From assembly GCA_017623295.1 (NCBI GenBank), contig JAGAPK010000046.1, positions 1 to 36,252 on the forward strand: DNA of 36,252 nt, in the 5' to 3' direction. The notes under the pieces were generated by a model, which was given only the letters and a program-made list of their open reading frames with translations, ran no database searches and was not told the DNA's origin. The position numbers and the translations under genes were made by a program. This document shows positions 16,041 to 23,036 of the stretch, one piece after another; position 1 is the first letter of the stretch, and each line of letters starts with the position of its first letter. The stretch is from Lachnospiraceae bacterium. Its GTDB lineage: Bacteria > Bacillota > Clostridia > Lachnospirales > Lachnospiraceae.

Positions 16041-18350
16041 ATGTTTAGAGAAGATTTTGTATGGGGGGTCGCAAGTAGCGCTTATCAGGTTGAAGGAAGA
16101 GATGAAAATGATGGTGCTGGCAAAATGATTTGGGATACCTTCATTGAAGAAGGACGTATTCCGGATGGAAAAGATGCTTCTGTAGCATGCGATCATATGC
16201 ATCGTTATCCGGAAGATTATGCAATGATGCGTTTGCTTGGTATTAAAGCGTATCGCTTTTCAATCAGTTGGGCGAGAATTATGCCGGAAGGAACCGGACG
16301 GGTAAACGAGAAAGCTATTGCATTATATCGCGATATGATTCTGGAAATGAAGAAAAATGGAATTGTTCCTTATTTAACTATGTATCATTGGGAACTTCCA
16401 CAGGCGTTACAGGACAAGGGCGGCTGGCTGAATGAGGATATTATTCAGTGGTTTGGCGATTATGCCAAAGTTGTTGCAGAAAATTTTTCAGATTTATGCG
16501 AATATTTCATTACGCTAAATGAACCACAGTGTTTCGTAGGACTTGGACATTTGTCCGGTATTCAGGCACCGGGTAAGAAGATGAGTTATCCAGAAACATT
16601 CCAGATTGCTCATAATGCATTACGTGCACATGGTCAGGCCGTTATTAATCTTAGAAAATATGCGAAACAGCCAATTAAAGTTGGCTATGCGCCAACTTGT
16701 GGTATGGCATATCCGGCAACAAATAAACAAGAAGATATTGAGGCTGCAAAAAAAGTATTATTTGGCTTCTATAATCCGATGGATAACTGGACATGGAACG
16801 TGGCGTGGTTTTCCGATCCGGTATTTTTAGGAAAATATCCTAAGGAAGGTCTTGAAAAATTCAAAGAATATCTTCCGGTTATTACGGATGAGGATATGAA
16901 ACTCATTGCACAACCATTGGATTTTATGGGACAGAATATTTATAATGGATATATGGTACGAGCTGGTGCAGATGGAGAACCGGAATTTGTGGACAGAGAG
17001 CCGGGTTACCCGAAAACTGCTGCAAATTGGCCTGTTACACCGGATTGCTTCTATTGGGGTGTAAAGTTCTTGTATGAACGTTATAAACTGCCGTTGTATA
17101 TTACAGAAAATGGTATGTCTTGCCATGATATCGTATCTGGCGATGGACAGGTGCACGATCCGAATCGAATTGAGTTTTTAGATTTATATATATCTGCATT
17201 GCAGAAAGCAAGTGAGGAAGGGGTAGATGTAAGAGGATATTTCCTTTGGACATTCCTTGATAATTTTGAATGGGATAAAGGTTATAATGAACGCTTTGGT
17301 CTTGTTTATGTTGACTTTACAACCCAGAAGAGAATTGCCAAAGATTCCGCTTACTGGTATCAAAAAGTGATTGAAACAAACGGAAAGAATTTAAGTATTA
17401 ACAACCCAAAAGCACCGGTTCTTTTCTTGAATCCGGTATTTAAGCAAATGATTTGGGGCGGCGAACGTCTCGGAAAAGACTGGCCTTATGAAATCCCTGG
17501 CAATAATACCGGTGAATGTTGGGCTGTCAGCGCACATCCCAATGGAGACTGCGTTGTAAAAGAAGGCATTTACGAAGGATATGCTTTGTCTAAATTATGG
17601 GAAGAAAAACCGGAATTATTCGGCAATCTGGATTTGGACAGATTTCCATTGCTTATTAAGATTATTGATGCAAAGGACGATTTGAGTATTCAGGTGCATC
17701 CAAATGATGAGTATGCCAGTGTGAATGAGAAAGGTTCTCTTGGAAAGACAGAATGCTGGTATGTGTTGGATTGCCCGGAAGATGCTAAATTAGTAGTTGG
17801 TCATAATGCCAAAGACAAAACAGAATTATCCGATATGATTCATGCTGGAAAATGGGGTGAACTCATTCGTGAAATTCCGGTGAAAAAGGGCGATTTCATC
17901 CAGATTGATCCGGGTACAGTTCATGCAATCAAAGGCGGTCTGATGATTTTAGAAACACAACAGAACAGTGATATTACTTATCGTGTTTATGACTATGACA
18001 GACTGACAGATGGCAAACCGAGAGAATTACATGTTGATAAGAGTATTGATGTTATTACTGTTCCGGCAAAATCAGTGGATGACAGCATTATGTATGCAGG
18101 CGATTTGCCAAAGAATCAGATGAATCTGCTAATTGCGTGTGATTATTACAAAGTATGGAAATTGGATGTAACAGAGGCAATTACCATCAATCAAGACCAG
18201 CCATTTATGATTATGAGTGTTATTGATGGCGATGGTATGCTAAATGGACAGATGCTTCGTAAAGGAGACCACTTCATTTTACCGGCGGGCTTCGGTGAAG
18301 CAAAATTGCAGGGAAATATGCAGTTAATTGTTTCAAGTGTTAATCAGTAA
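16041..18350 (+). CDS. GH1 beta-glucosidase fused to class I mannose-6-phosphate isomerase
   Basis: One uninterrupted 769-residue frame encodes two complete enzymes. Residues 1 to about 446 are a family 1 glycoside hydrolase with acid/base E161 (TLNEP) and nucleophile E356 (YITENGM). The C-terminal block WDKGYNERFGLVYVD lacks the usual phosphate-binding S...K.Y pattern, so it is probably a beta-glucosidase/beta-glycosidase, not a 6-phospho enzyme. Residues about 459-769 are a type I phosphomannose isomerase: Q551 and H553 (QVHPND), E571 (KTECWYVL) and H628 (GTVHAI) match the zinc ligands, and R648 is the likely catalytic Arg. ManA interconverts mannose-6-P and fructose-6-P. No start codon with a ribosome binding site is evident at the junction. 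No signal peptide is seen. The ribosome binding site is aaggag, about 10 nt before ATG. Confidence 0.93.
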   Translation: MFREDFVWGVASSAYQVEGRDENDGAGKMIWDTFIEEGRIPDGKDASVACDHMHRYPEDYAMMRLLGIKAYRFSISWARIMPEGTGRVNEKAIALYRDMILEMKKNGIVPYLTMYHWELPQALQDKGGWLNEDIIQWFGDYAKVVAENFSDLCEYFITLNEPQCFVGLGHLSGIQAPGKKMSYPETFQIAHNALRAHGQAVINLRKYAKQPIKVGYAPTCGMAYPATNKQEDIEAAKKVLFGFYNPMDNWTWNVAWFSDPVFLGKYPKEGLEKFKEYLPVITDEDMKLIAQPLDFMGQNIYNGYMVRAGADGEPEFVDREPGYPKTAANWPVTPDCFYWGVKFLYERYKLPLYITENGMSCHDIVSGDGQVHDPNRIEFLDLYISALQKASEEGVDVRGYFLWTFLDNFEWDKGYNERFGLVYVDFTTQKRIAKDSAYWYQKVIETNGKNLSINNPKAPVLFLNPVFKQMIWGGERLGKDWPYEIPGNNTGECWAVSAHPNGDCVVKEGIYEGYALSKLWEEKPELFGNLDLDRFPLLIKIIDAKDDLSIQVHPNDEYASVNEKGSLGKTECWYVLDCPEDAKLVVGHNAKDKTELSDMIHAGKWGELIREIPVKKGDFIQIDPGTVHAIKGGLMILETQQNSDITYRVYDYDRLTDGKPRELHVDKSIDVITVPAKSVDDSIMYAGDLPKNQMNLLIACDYYKVWKLDVTEAITINQDQPFMIMSVIDGDGMLNGQMLRKGDHFILPAGFGEAKLQGNMQLIVSSVNQ

Positions 18351-18395
18351 AGTGTAATATCTGCATGGTAAGTGAGTGCAGTAATTTGTCATATA

Positions 18396-18446
18396 AAACC
18401 CAGAGAGTAATATTCTTGTTGTAAGGGGTATACTTTCTGGGTTTTT
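18396..18446 (+). terminator. Rho-independent terminator of the carbohydrate operon
   Basis: The stem AAACCCAGAGAGTA (18396-18409) pairs with TACTTTCTGGGTTT (18431-18444) with one G-T pair and a 21-nt loop, followed by a short T-run. Confidence 0.82.
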
Positions 18447-18506
18447 ATTGTGCCCAATTTTTATAATAAAAATTCCATAATATAAAGATTATAAGCAAAA
18501 TATAAA

Positions 18507-18552
18507 TACCCACGAAAAAGTGGGTAATTTACGCAAGAGTAAACTTTTTTTT
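18507..18552 (+). promoter_or_regulatory. Tandem hairpins and T-tract upstream of the PEBP gene
   Basis: TACCCAC (18507-18513) pairs perfectly with GTGGGTA (18520-18526) around GAAAAA. Next, TTTAC (18528-18532) pairs with GTAAA (18539-18543) and is followed by C and eight T. The second hairpin plus T-tract resembles a weak terminator, so this could be an attenuator 30 nt before the PEBP start codon or a second terminator backing up the one at 18396. No clear promoter is visible between 18447 and 18506, which is AT-rich. Confidence 0.45.
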
Positions 18553-18583
18553 ATAATAGCTTCAAAAGATTGGAGGTATTATA

Positions 18584-19096
18584 ATGAAAGTTACAAGTAA
18601 AGGAATTATAAATGGTGTCATACAGGATTGTTTTGGTGGATATGGGATGCAGTTTAATGAAAATGGTGTGCCAACGTATTCCTTACCTTTTCAAATTGAA
18701 GATGCACCGGTTGATACAAAAACGTATGCACTTGTACTGGAGGATAAGGATGCTTATCCGGTAACAGGAGGTTTTGTCTGGATACATTGGCTTGCTGCAA
18801 ATATTGCAAGAACAGAATTACAGGAGAATGAGAGTCAGACTGCCAAAGACTTCGTACAAGGATGCAATAGCTGGACAAGCATACAAGGTAACCAACAGTC
18901 GAAAGAACTATCATGCTATTACGGCGGCATGACACCACCGGATAAAGACCATCTCTATGAACTGCATATTTATGCTTTGGATGCAAGTCTGGAGTTGGAA
19001 AATGGATTTCTATTGAACGAATTGTATCGGGCGATGGAAGGGCATATTTTGGATGAATATACATTGAAAGGTGTTTATCGTAAACTAGAAAAATAG
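18584..19096 (+). CDS. YbhB/YbcL-family (PEBP/Raf kinase inhibitor-like) protein
   Basis: The 170-residue protein belongs to the phosphatidylethanolamine-binding protein fold family, whose bacterial members have no settled function. Visible family features are LPFQIEDAP near 35-43, the D-x-D/WIHWLAANI block (LVLEDKDAYPVTGGFVWIHW), and the GGMTPPDKDHLYELHIYALD segment corresponding to the ligand-site PP..G.H.Y. No signal peptide is seen, so it is cytoplasmic. ATG 18584 has ggagg about 8 nt upstream. An HxlR-type regulator follows 74 nt later on the same strand, a pairing that suggests, but does not prove, shared control. Confidence 0.88.
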   Translation: MKVTSKGIINGVIQDCFGGYGMQFNENGVPTYSLPFQIEDAPVDTKTYALVLEDKDAYPVTGGFVWIHWLAANIARTELQENESQTAKDFVQGCNSWTSIQGNQQSKELSCYYGGMTPPDKDHLYELHIYALDASLELENGFLLNELYRAMEGHILDEYTLKGVYRKLEK

Positions 19097-19170
19097 TTAA
19101 TAAATATATCTGTAAATATATTTGTGAACAGGGCGTTTATAAACTTAGATATATTGAGAAGGAGAGGAAT

Positions 19171-19536
19171 GTGAAAGTACGTGAAGAATTTACCTGTCCA
19201 TTAGAATTAGTGCATGACATGATTAAAGGAAAATGGAAACCGATTATTTTGTGGCGATTACGACTTGGACCTACTTCTTTGTCGAAACTGGAAAAGGATA
19301 TCGATGGAATCACACAAAAGATGCTTTTAGAACAGTTAAAAGAGCTGTTGGAATATGGTTTTGTAGAAAAAAAGACATATGAAGGTTATCCGCTTCGTGT
19401 TGAATATTTTTTGACAAGTGATATGGGTATGCAGATTCTGGAAGCTTTGAAAATCATGCAACATATTGGTATTCGTTATTTGGAAGCAAATGGACAAGGG
19501 AGTATTTTAGCAGAAAAAGGAATCGCACCGGAGTGA
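19171..19536 (+). CDS. HxlR-family transcriptional regulator
   Basis: Winged helix-turn-helix regulator of 121 residues. The hallmark features are the near-N-terminal cysteine in FTCPLELVHDMIKGKWKPIILWRL, the recognition helix region LSKLEKDIDGITQKMLLEQLKELLEYGFV, and the wing KTYEGYPLRVEYFLTSDMG. HxlR proteins often sense aldehydes, quinones or thiol stress through that cysteine; whether this one does is unknown. GTG 19171 is the start: aaggag (19159-19164) is 6 nt upstream, and the nearby ATG at 19169 runs directly into a stop. It probably controls the PEBP gene upstream or itself. Confidence 0.9.
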   Translation: MKVREEFTCPLELVHDMIKGKWKPIILWRLRLGPTSLSKLEKDIDGITQKMLLEQLKELLEYGFVEKKTYEGYPLRVEYFLTSDMGMQILEALKIMQHIGIRYLEANGQGSILAEKGIAPE

Positions 19537-19578
19537 TTTATGAAAGAGAGCAATTTCTATTAAGATTCATAAAGACAG

Positions 19579-19597
19579 TTATGCTATACTGGCATAA
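19579..19597 (+). promoter_or_regulatory. Putative promoter -10 inside a palindromic operator
   Basis: TTATGC (19579-19584) and GCATAA (19592-19597) form a perfect 6-bp dyad exactly flanking a TATACT -10 element (19585-19590). The -35 region is weak (aagatt at 17 bp). A dyad over the -10 box upstream of a regulator gene is a common autoregulation layout, so this may be where the AraC-type protein, or another regulator, controls the araC-like/clpP pair. Inference from position only. Confidence 0.5.
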
Positions 19598-19612
19598 GAA
19601 AGGGGTGTTTTT

Positions 19613-19957
19613 GTGAAAAAGAATACAGTTGTAGAACAGATAGCAGAATATATAGAAAACAATTTAGAAGAAGAATTATCTTTGGAGAAAATATCTAATG
19701 AATTGAATTATTCAAAATTTTATATGGCACGAATTTTTGCTGATAATAAGAATTGTACAATTTACAAATATATTCAGGAAAAAAGATTGGCAGAAGCTGC
19801 CAGAAAATTAATTGAAACAAACAAACCAATTATTGAGATTGCTTATGAAGCACAATATAATTCTCAACAGGCATTTTCACTTGCGTTTCAACGAAAGTAT
19901 TTTTGTACACCTGCCAAATATCGCAAGTATAATTCGGAAGTGAGGATGGCAGCATGA
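19613..19957 (+). CDS. AraC-family DNA-binding protein (HTH domain only)
   Basis: The 114-residue protein is almost entirely an AraC/XylS-type double helix-turn-helix: first [36 protein letters not shown], linker helix, second [36 protein letters not shown]. It is like the MarA/SoxS size class, with no ligand or sensor domain. Such proteins usually respond to their own level, set by transcription or proteolysis. GTG 19613 follows aaagggg. Its stop overlaps the clpP start (ATGA at 19954-19957), so the two are translationally coupled. Its targets are unknown; the dyad upstream is a candidate site. Confidence 0.85.
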   Translation: MKKNTVVEQIAEYIENNLEEELSLEKISNELNYSKFYMARIFADNKNCTIYKYIQEKRLAEAARKLIETNKPIIEIAYEAQYNSQQAFSLAFQRKYFCTPAKYRKYNSEVRMAA

Positions 19958-20544
19958 GCACAATTCCTTATGTTATTGAACAAACAAGTCGTGGAGAGAG
20001 AAGTTATGATATTTATTCAAGGCTTTTATCTGATAGAATTATTTTCCTGGGTGAAGAAGTTAGCGACGTAACCGCAAGTCTTGTGATTGCGCAGATGTTG
20101 TTTTTGGAATCACAAGACCCGGAAAAAGATATACAGCTATATATTAACAGCCCTGGCGGTTCTGTTTCTGCGGGATTTGCTATTTATGACACGATGCAAT
20201 TTATTAAATGTGATGTGTCCACGATATGTATCGGTTTAGCTGCCAGTTTTGGAGCGTTTTTGCTTGCCGGTGGAACGAAAGGAAAAAGGATGGCACTTCC
20301 AAATGCAGAAATTATGATACATCAACCGGCAGTTCATGGAAATGGTATTCAAGGACAGGCGACCGATATTAAAATTATGTCAGACCATATCCAGAGAAGC
20401 AAACAACGTCTAAATCGTATTTTAGCAGAAAACACAGGGAAGTCCATTGAAGAAATTTCAATAGATACAGAGCGTGATAATTATATGTCGGCTAAAGAAG
20501 CTTTAGAATATGGGTTGATAGATGAGATTGTAGTGAGAAGATAA
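19954..20544 (+). CDS. clpP: ATP-dependent Clp protease proteolytic subunit
   Basis: Serine protease of 196 residues forming the tetradecameric chamber that works with a Clp ATPase. The catalytic triad is complete: S98 in [10 protein letters not shown]123 in IHQPA and D171 in [10 protein letters not shown]. The segment [12 protein letters not shown] (64-75), the oxyanion-hole region, is intact, as is the N-terminal [22 protein letters not shown] typical of housekeeping ClpP. It differs from the usual MAASMGAFLL only by Phe after Ser. It is not next to tig or clpX, as the main clpP usually is, but overlaps an AraC-type regulator by 4 nt. It may be a second ClpP; the full genome would decide. 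A strong terminator follows. Confidence 0.95.
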   Translation: MSTIPYVIEQTSRGERSYDIYSRLLSDRIIFLGEEVSDVTASLVIAQMLFLESQDPEKDIQLYINSPGGSVSAGFAIYDTMQFIKCDVSTICIGLAASFGAFLLAGGTKGKRMALPNAEIMIHQPAVHGNGIQGQATDIKIMSDHIQRSKQRLNRILAENTGKSIEEISIDTERDNYMSAKEALEYGLIDEIVVRR

Positions 20545-20561
20545 AAGGATTGGTATTGCAA

Positions 20562-20597
20562 AAACCTCAGAGAGCAAGTGCTCTTTGAGGTTTTTTT
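20562..20597 (+). terminator. Rho-independent terminator after clpP
   Basis: AAACCTCAGAGAGC (20562-20575) pairs with GCTCTTTGAGGTTT (20580-20593) around a 4-nt loop, followed by TTTT. Confidence 0.92.
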
Positions 20598-20697
20598 GTG
20601 TAATTTAGATATCCTTTTTTGTAACTGAGTGGTTGGAAAATCGCAAGAAAATTTTCTGCTTGGAAGTGAAAATATTTTCGGGAAAAATTAGAGAAAA

Positions 20698-20706
20698 TGG
20701 TATAAT
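20698..20706 (+). promoter_or_regulatory. Extended -10 promoter of the bile salt hydrolase gene
   Basis: TGGTATAAT (20698-20706) is a consensus -10 with the TGn extension; no good -35 is visible (a TTCGGG at about 18 bp). A perfect 12-bp palindrome AGAAAATTTTCT lies upstream at about 20645-20656 and could be a regulatory site. The leader to ATG 20761 is about 48 nt. Confidence 0.6.
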
Positions 20707-20760
20707 ATTTAGGAATATGTTTGAAGCAACATTCAGACAATAAACGGTGGAGGTGTTTAT

Positions 20761-21771
20761 ATGTGTACAGCAGCAACTTATAAAACAAAAGATTTTTATT
20801 TCGGCAGAACGCTTGATTATGAGTTTTCTTATGGGGATGAAATTACAATAACACCACGCAATTATCCATTTCGTTTTTCTAATATGGGCGTTATGGAGCA
20901 TCATTATGCGATAATAGGAATGGCACATATTATGGACGATTATCCGTTATATTATGATGCAGTCAATGAAAAAGGACTTGGCATGGCTGGCTTAAATTTT
21001 GTTGGAAATGCCGATTACAAGGAAAAAGCAGAGGGAAAGGACAATGTAGCCCAGTTTGAGTTTATTCCCTGGATTCTCGGACAGTGTGATTCGGTAAAAG
21101 AAGCGAAAAGCTTACTGGAAAATCTGAATCTTATCAATACCTCTTTCAAAAAGGATTTGCCGGTGGCACAACTGCATTGGCTGATTGCAGATTGCAAGGA
21201 GGCAATTACCGTCGAAGCAGTAAAAGAAGGCATTATGGTTTATGATAATCCGGTAGGAGTTCTGACAAACAATCCGCCATTTGATAAGCAGTTGTTTCAA
21301 TTGAATAATTATATGCATTTGTCGCCTAAAACACCGAAAAACCTTTTTTCTGATAAGTTGCATTTGGAGATATACAGTCGCGGAATGGGAGCATTGGGAC
21401 TGCCGGGGGATTTATCTTCGACATCACGTTTTGTCAGAGTTGCTTTTGCTAAAATGAATGCCATATCGGGTGAATCTGAATTAGAAAGTGTCAGCCAGTT
21501 TTTCCATATTCTAGGAGCTGTTGAACAACAGAGAGGATGTTGTGAGGTGGCTGAGGATACATTTGAAATTACAATTTATACTTCCTGTTGCAATGCAGAT
21601 AAGGGAATTTATTACTATACATCTTATGATAACCATCAGATTACGGCAGTTGATATGCATCGGGAGAATTTGGAAGATACGCACCTGATACATTATGAGC
21701 GTATTTCTGGGGAACAAATTAGAATACAGAATGCGACGAATGGTGTACCCTCTTTACTGGATATCCAGTAA
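20761..21771 (+). CDS. Choloylglycine hydrolase family protein, probable bile salt hydrolase
   Basis: Ntn-type amidase of 336 residues expected to deconjugate glycine/taurine bile salts; cytoplasmic, no signal peptide. The N-terminal Met is followed directly by the nucleophile C2. R16 and D19 (FGRTLDYEF), N79 (AGLNFVGN), N170/N171 (VLTNNP) and R223 (SSTSRFVR) match the bile salt hydrolase active site, and GMGALGLPGDLSSTSRF is the segment typical of BSH, not of penicillin V acylase. Activity on acyl-homoserine lactones or penicillin V cannot be excluded. ATG 20761 has ggagg upstream. The gene is transcribed alone, between two terminators, and converges on cotJABC. It suggests life in the animal gut. 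Confidence 0.9.
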   Translation: MCTAATYKTKDFYFGRTLDYEFSYGDEITITPRNYPFRFSNMGVMEHHYAIIGMAHIMDDYPLYYDAVNEKGLGMAGLNFVGNADYKEKAEGKDNVAQFEFIPWILGQCDSVKEAKSLLENLNLINTSFKKDLPVAQLHWLIADCKEAITVEAVKEGIMVYDNPVGVLTNNPPFDKQLFQLNNYMHLSPKTPKNLFSDKLHLEIYSRGMGALGLPGDLSSTSRFVRVAFAKMNAISGESELESVSQFFHILGAVEQQRGCCEVAEDTFEITIYTSCCNADKGIYYYTSYDNHQITAVDMHRENLEDTHLIHYERISGEQIRIQNATNGVPSLLDIQ

Positions 21772-21783
21772 AGAGGGTTTTTT
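21747..21783 (+). terminator. Terminator overlapping the 3' end of the bile salt hydrolase gene
   Basis: A perfect 14-bp stem, ACCCTCTTTACTGG (21747-21760) with CCAGTAAAGAGGGT (21765-21778), has an ATAT loop and a T-run to 21783. The last seven codons and the stop lie within the hairpin. On the other strand it is not followed by T, so it serves the + strand mainly. Confidence 0.92.
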
Positions 21784-21807
21784 ATACTTATATTATGCTA
21801 ATGAGTA

Positions 21808-22419
21808 TTACATTTTACATTCATTACAGTCAAAGCCCGGATTGAATGCGTAGAAGTTTCTGGAATCCAATTTATCCTGAACGATTCTAAGTGCTTCACC
21901 GAACCGCTGGAAGTGTACGACTTCTCGAGCGCGTAAGAATTTAATAGGTTCACAAACTTCCTGGTCACCAATCAGACGTAAGATGTTATCATATGTGGAC
22001 CTCGCTTTTTGTTCTGCAGCCATGTCTTCGTGTAAATCCGTAATGATATCGCCTTTTGACTGGAACTGATTTGCGTTAAATGGAACACCGCCTGCTGCCT
22101 GCGGCCAGATACCTACCGTATGGTCGACGTAGTAGTTGGCAAAACCGGATTCTTCGATTTCTTCCATGGAAAGATCTTTGGTTAACTGGTGAACGATAGT
22201 AGCAACCATTTCCAGATGAGCTAATTCTTCTGTACCGATATCGGTCAGAATTGCAGCAACTTCTCGGTAAGGAGTGGCATATCGCTGGGAAAGGTAACGC
22301 ATTGATGCTCCCATTTCGCCATCCGGTCCGCCATATTGACTGATAATTACCTGAGCGAGTTTGGCATTTGGACTTGTAATGTTTACTGGAAACTGTAATC
22401 TTTTCTCATAATTCCACAT
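21808..22419 (-). CDS. cotJC: Spore coat protein CotJC, manganese catalase family
   Basis: The 203-residue ferritin-like protein is part of the inner spore coat and related to dinuclear manganese catalases. All metal ligands of that family can be placed: E35 (GPDGEMGA), E65 and H68 (TEELAHLEM), E136 (DMAAEQKA) and H169 (REVVHFQRF), so a working di-manganese site is plausible. The tail ends in a Cys-containing segment (GFDCNECKM). The start at 22419 is set by GGAAGGAGG 9 nt upstream on the minus strand; an in-frame ATG 9 nt earlier touches the Shine-Dalgarno and cannot be used. Its start shares one base with the cotJB stop (TAATG), so the genes are coupled. Confidence 0.93.
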   Translation of the reverse strand: MWNYEKRLQFPVNITSPNAKLAQVIISQYGGPDGEMGASMRYLSQRYATPYREVAAILTDIGTEELAHLEMVATIVHQLTKDLSMEEIEESGFANYYVDHTVGIWPQAAGGVPFNANQFQSKGDIITDLHEDMAAEQKARSTYDNILRLIGDQEVCEPIKFLRAREVVHFQRFGEALRIVQDKLDSRNFYAFNPGFDCNECKM

Positions 22420-22694
22420 TAGTTGCATCCTCCTTCCCAAGGCATTGGTGTCAGTGCCCATTGCCATTCTTTGCCACTGGTTGCATCAGCGGTATCGATA
22501 GTTAAAGGCCCATATTTGGAAGCATATTCCTGCATTGCCTTATTTTTCATACGGACATAATGTTGCAGGTAATCTATGGCTTCGGAATCGGTCGGATGAG
22601 TGTCTAGATATAATGTCATTTCTACAATGACAAAACTCATAAGATTGATATTGTGGAGTAATCTTTCCTGCTCGGAGCGAAATGTTCTTGTCAT
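22419..22694 (-). CDS. cotJB: Spore coat protein CotJB
   Basis: The 91-residue protein matches the CotJB family: a helical N-terminal half with LLHNINLMSFVIVEMTLYLDTHPTDSEAIDYLQHY, then a short Trp-rich tail (WQWALTPMPWEGGCN). CotJB is needed with CotJA and CotJC for coat assembly in Bacillus, and it has no known enzymatic role. It overlaps cotJA by 4 nt (ATGA) and cotJC by 1 nt, the standard arrangement of this operon. It is made in the mother cell if the promoter call is right. Confidence 0.9.
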   Translation of the reverse strand: MTRTFRSEQERLLHNINLMSFVIVEMTLYLDTHPTDSEAIDYLQHYVRMKNKAMQEYASKYGPLTIDTADATSGKEWQWALTPMPWEGGCN

Positions 22695-22861
22695 TTACAA
22701 TCTCTCCTTCCTGTAAACGGTTTGTTTAATTCTGGAAAAATAGTTCCGTTTTCAAAAGCTTCATCCAAATTTTCGTAGACATTCGTTAAGCGTTGCCATG
22801 GAACATATGCCATGGCGAGTGGAAACCGGTCGAAATTTTCGTTAAAATTATAGTCCTGCAT
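22691..22861 (-). CDS. cotJA: Spore coat-associated protein CotJA
   Basis: First gene of the cotJ operon. The 56-residue protein has the family core PLAMAYVPWQ followed by LDEAFENGTIFPELNKPFTG. I place the start at the ATG at 22861, since AGAAAGGA lies 7 nt upstream on the minus strand; the ATG at 22879 would add six residues (MTRKEF) but has no ribosome binding site and its own codons form that site. Confidence 0.87.
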   Translation of the reverse strand: MQDYNFNENFDRFPLAMAYVPWQRLTNVYENLDEAFENGTIFPELNKPFTGRRDCK

Positions 22862-22902
22862 AAATTCCTTTCTAGTCATAATTTCATGATGATTTTAATA
22901 TT

Positions 22903-22928
22903 ATAGTATGATATAATTCCAGTTATGT
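22903..22928 (-). promoter_or_regulatory. Possible SigE-type promoter of cotJABC
   Basis: On the minus strand CATACTAT (22910-22903) resembles the SigE -10 CATACAnT, and ACATAAC (22928-22922) could be the -35, although the spacing is a few bases short. The -10 lies about 42 nt before the cotJA start. SigE control of cotJ is known in Bacillus; here it is inference. Confidence 0.4.
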
Positions 22929-22944
22929 GTTTTACTAAAATATG

Positions 22945-22996
22945 TTATAGGACACAATTATTTCACAATTTGGAAAGATTATAGACACAATTATTT
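22945..22996 (+). repeat. Direct repeat upstream of the Gld-type ABC operon
   Basis: TTATAG-G-ACACAATTATTT (22945-22963) recurs as TTATAGACACAATTATTT (22979-22996), 34 bp apart start to start and differing by one inserted G. A shorter echo, CACAATT, lies between. They stand in the divergent cotJ / ABC intergenic region, just before a TATAGT (22999-23004) that might be a -10. Two same-face copies suggest binding sites for a regulator, but this is inference. Confidence 0.6.
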
Positions 22997-23036
22997 TTTA
23001 TAGTAATAGGGCGAAATCGGAAGGGAGGATTTAACT

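Noticed and set aside
17380-17420. Frameshift or hidden start codon splitting the GH1-ManA gene
   Set aside because: The frame is continuous across the junction, and I saw no ribosome binding site with a start codon between residues 440 and 470.
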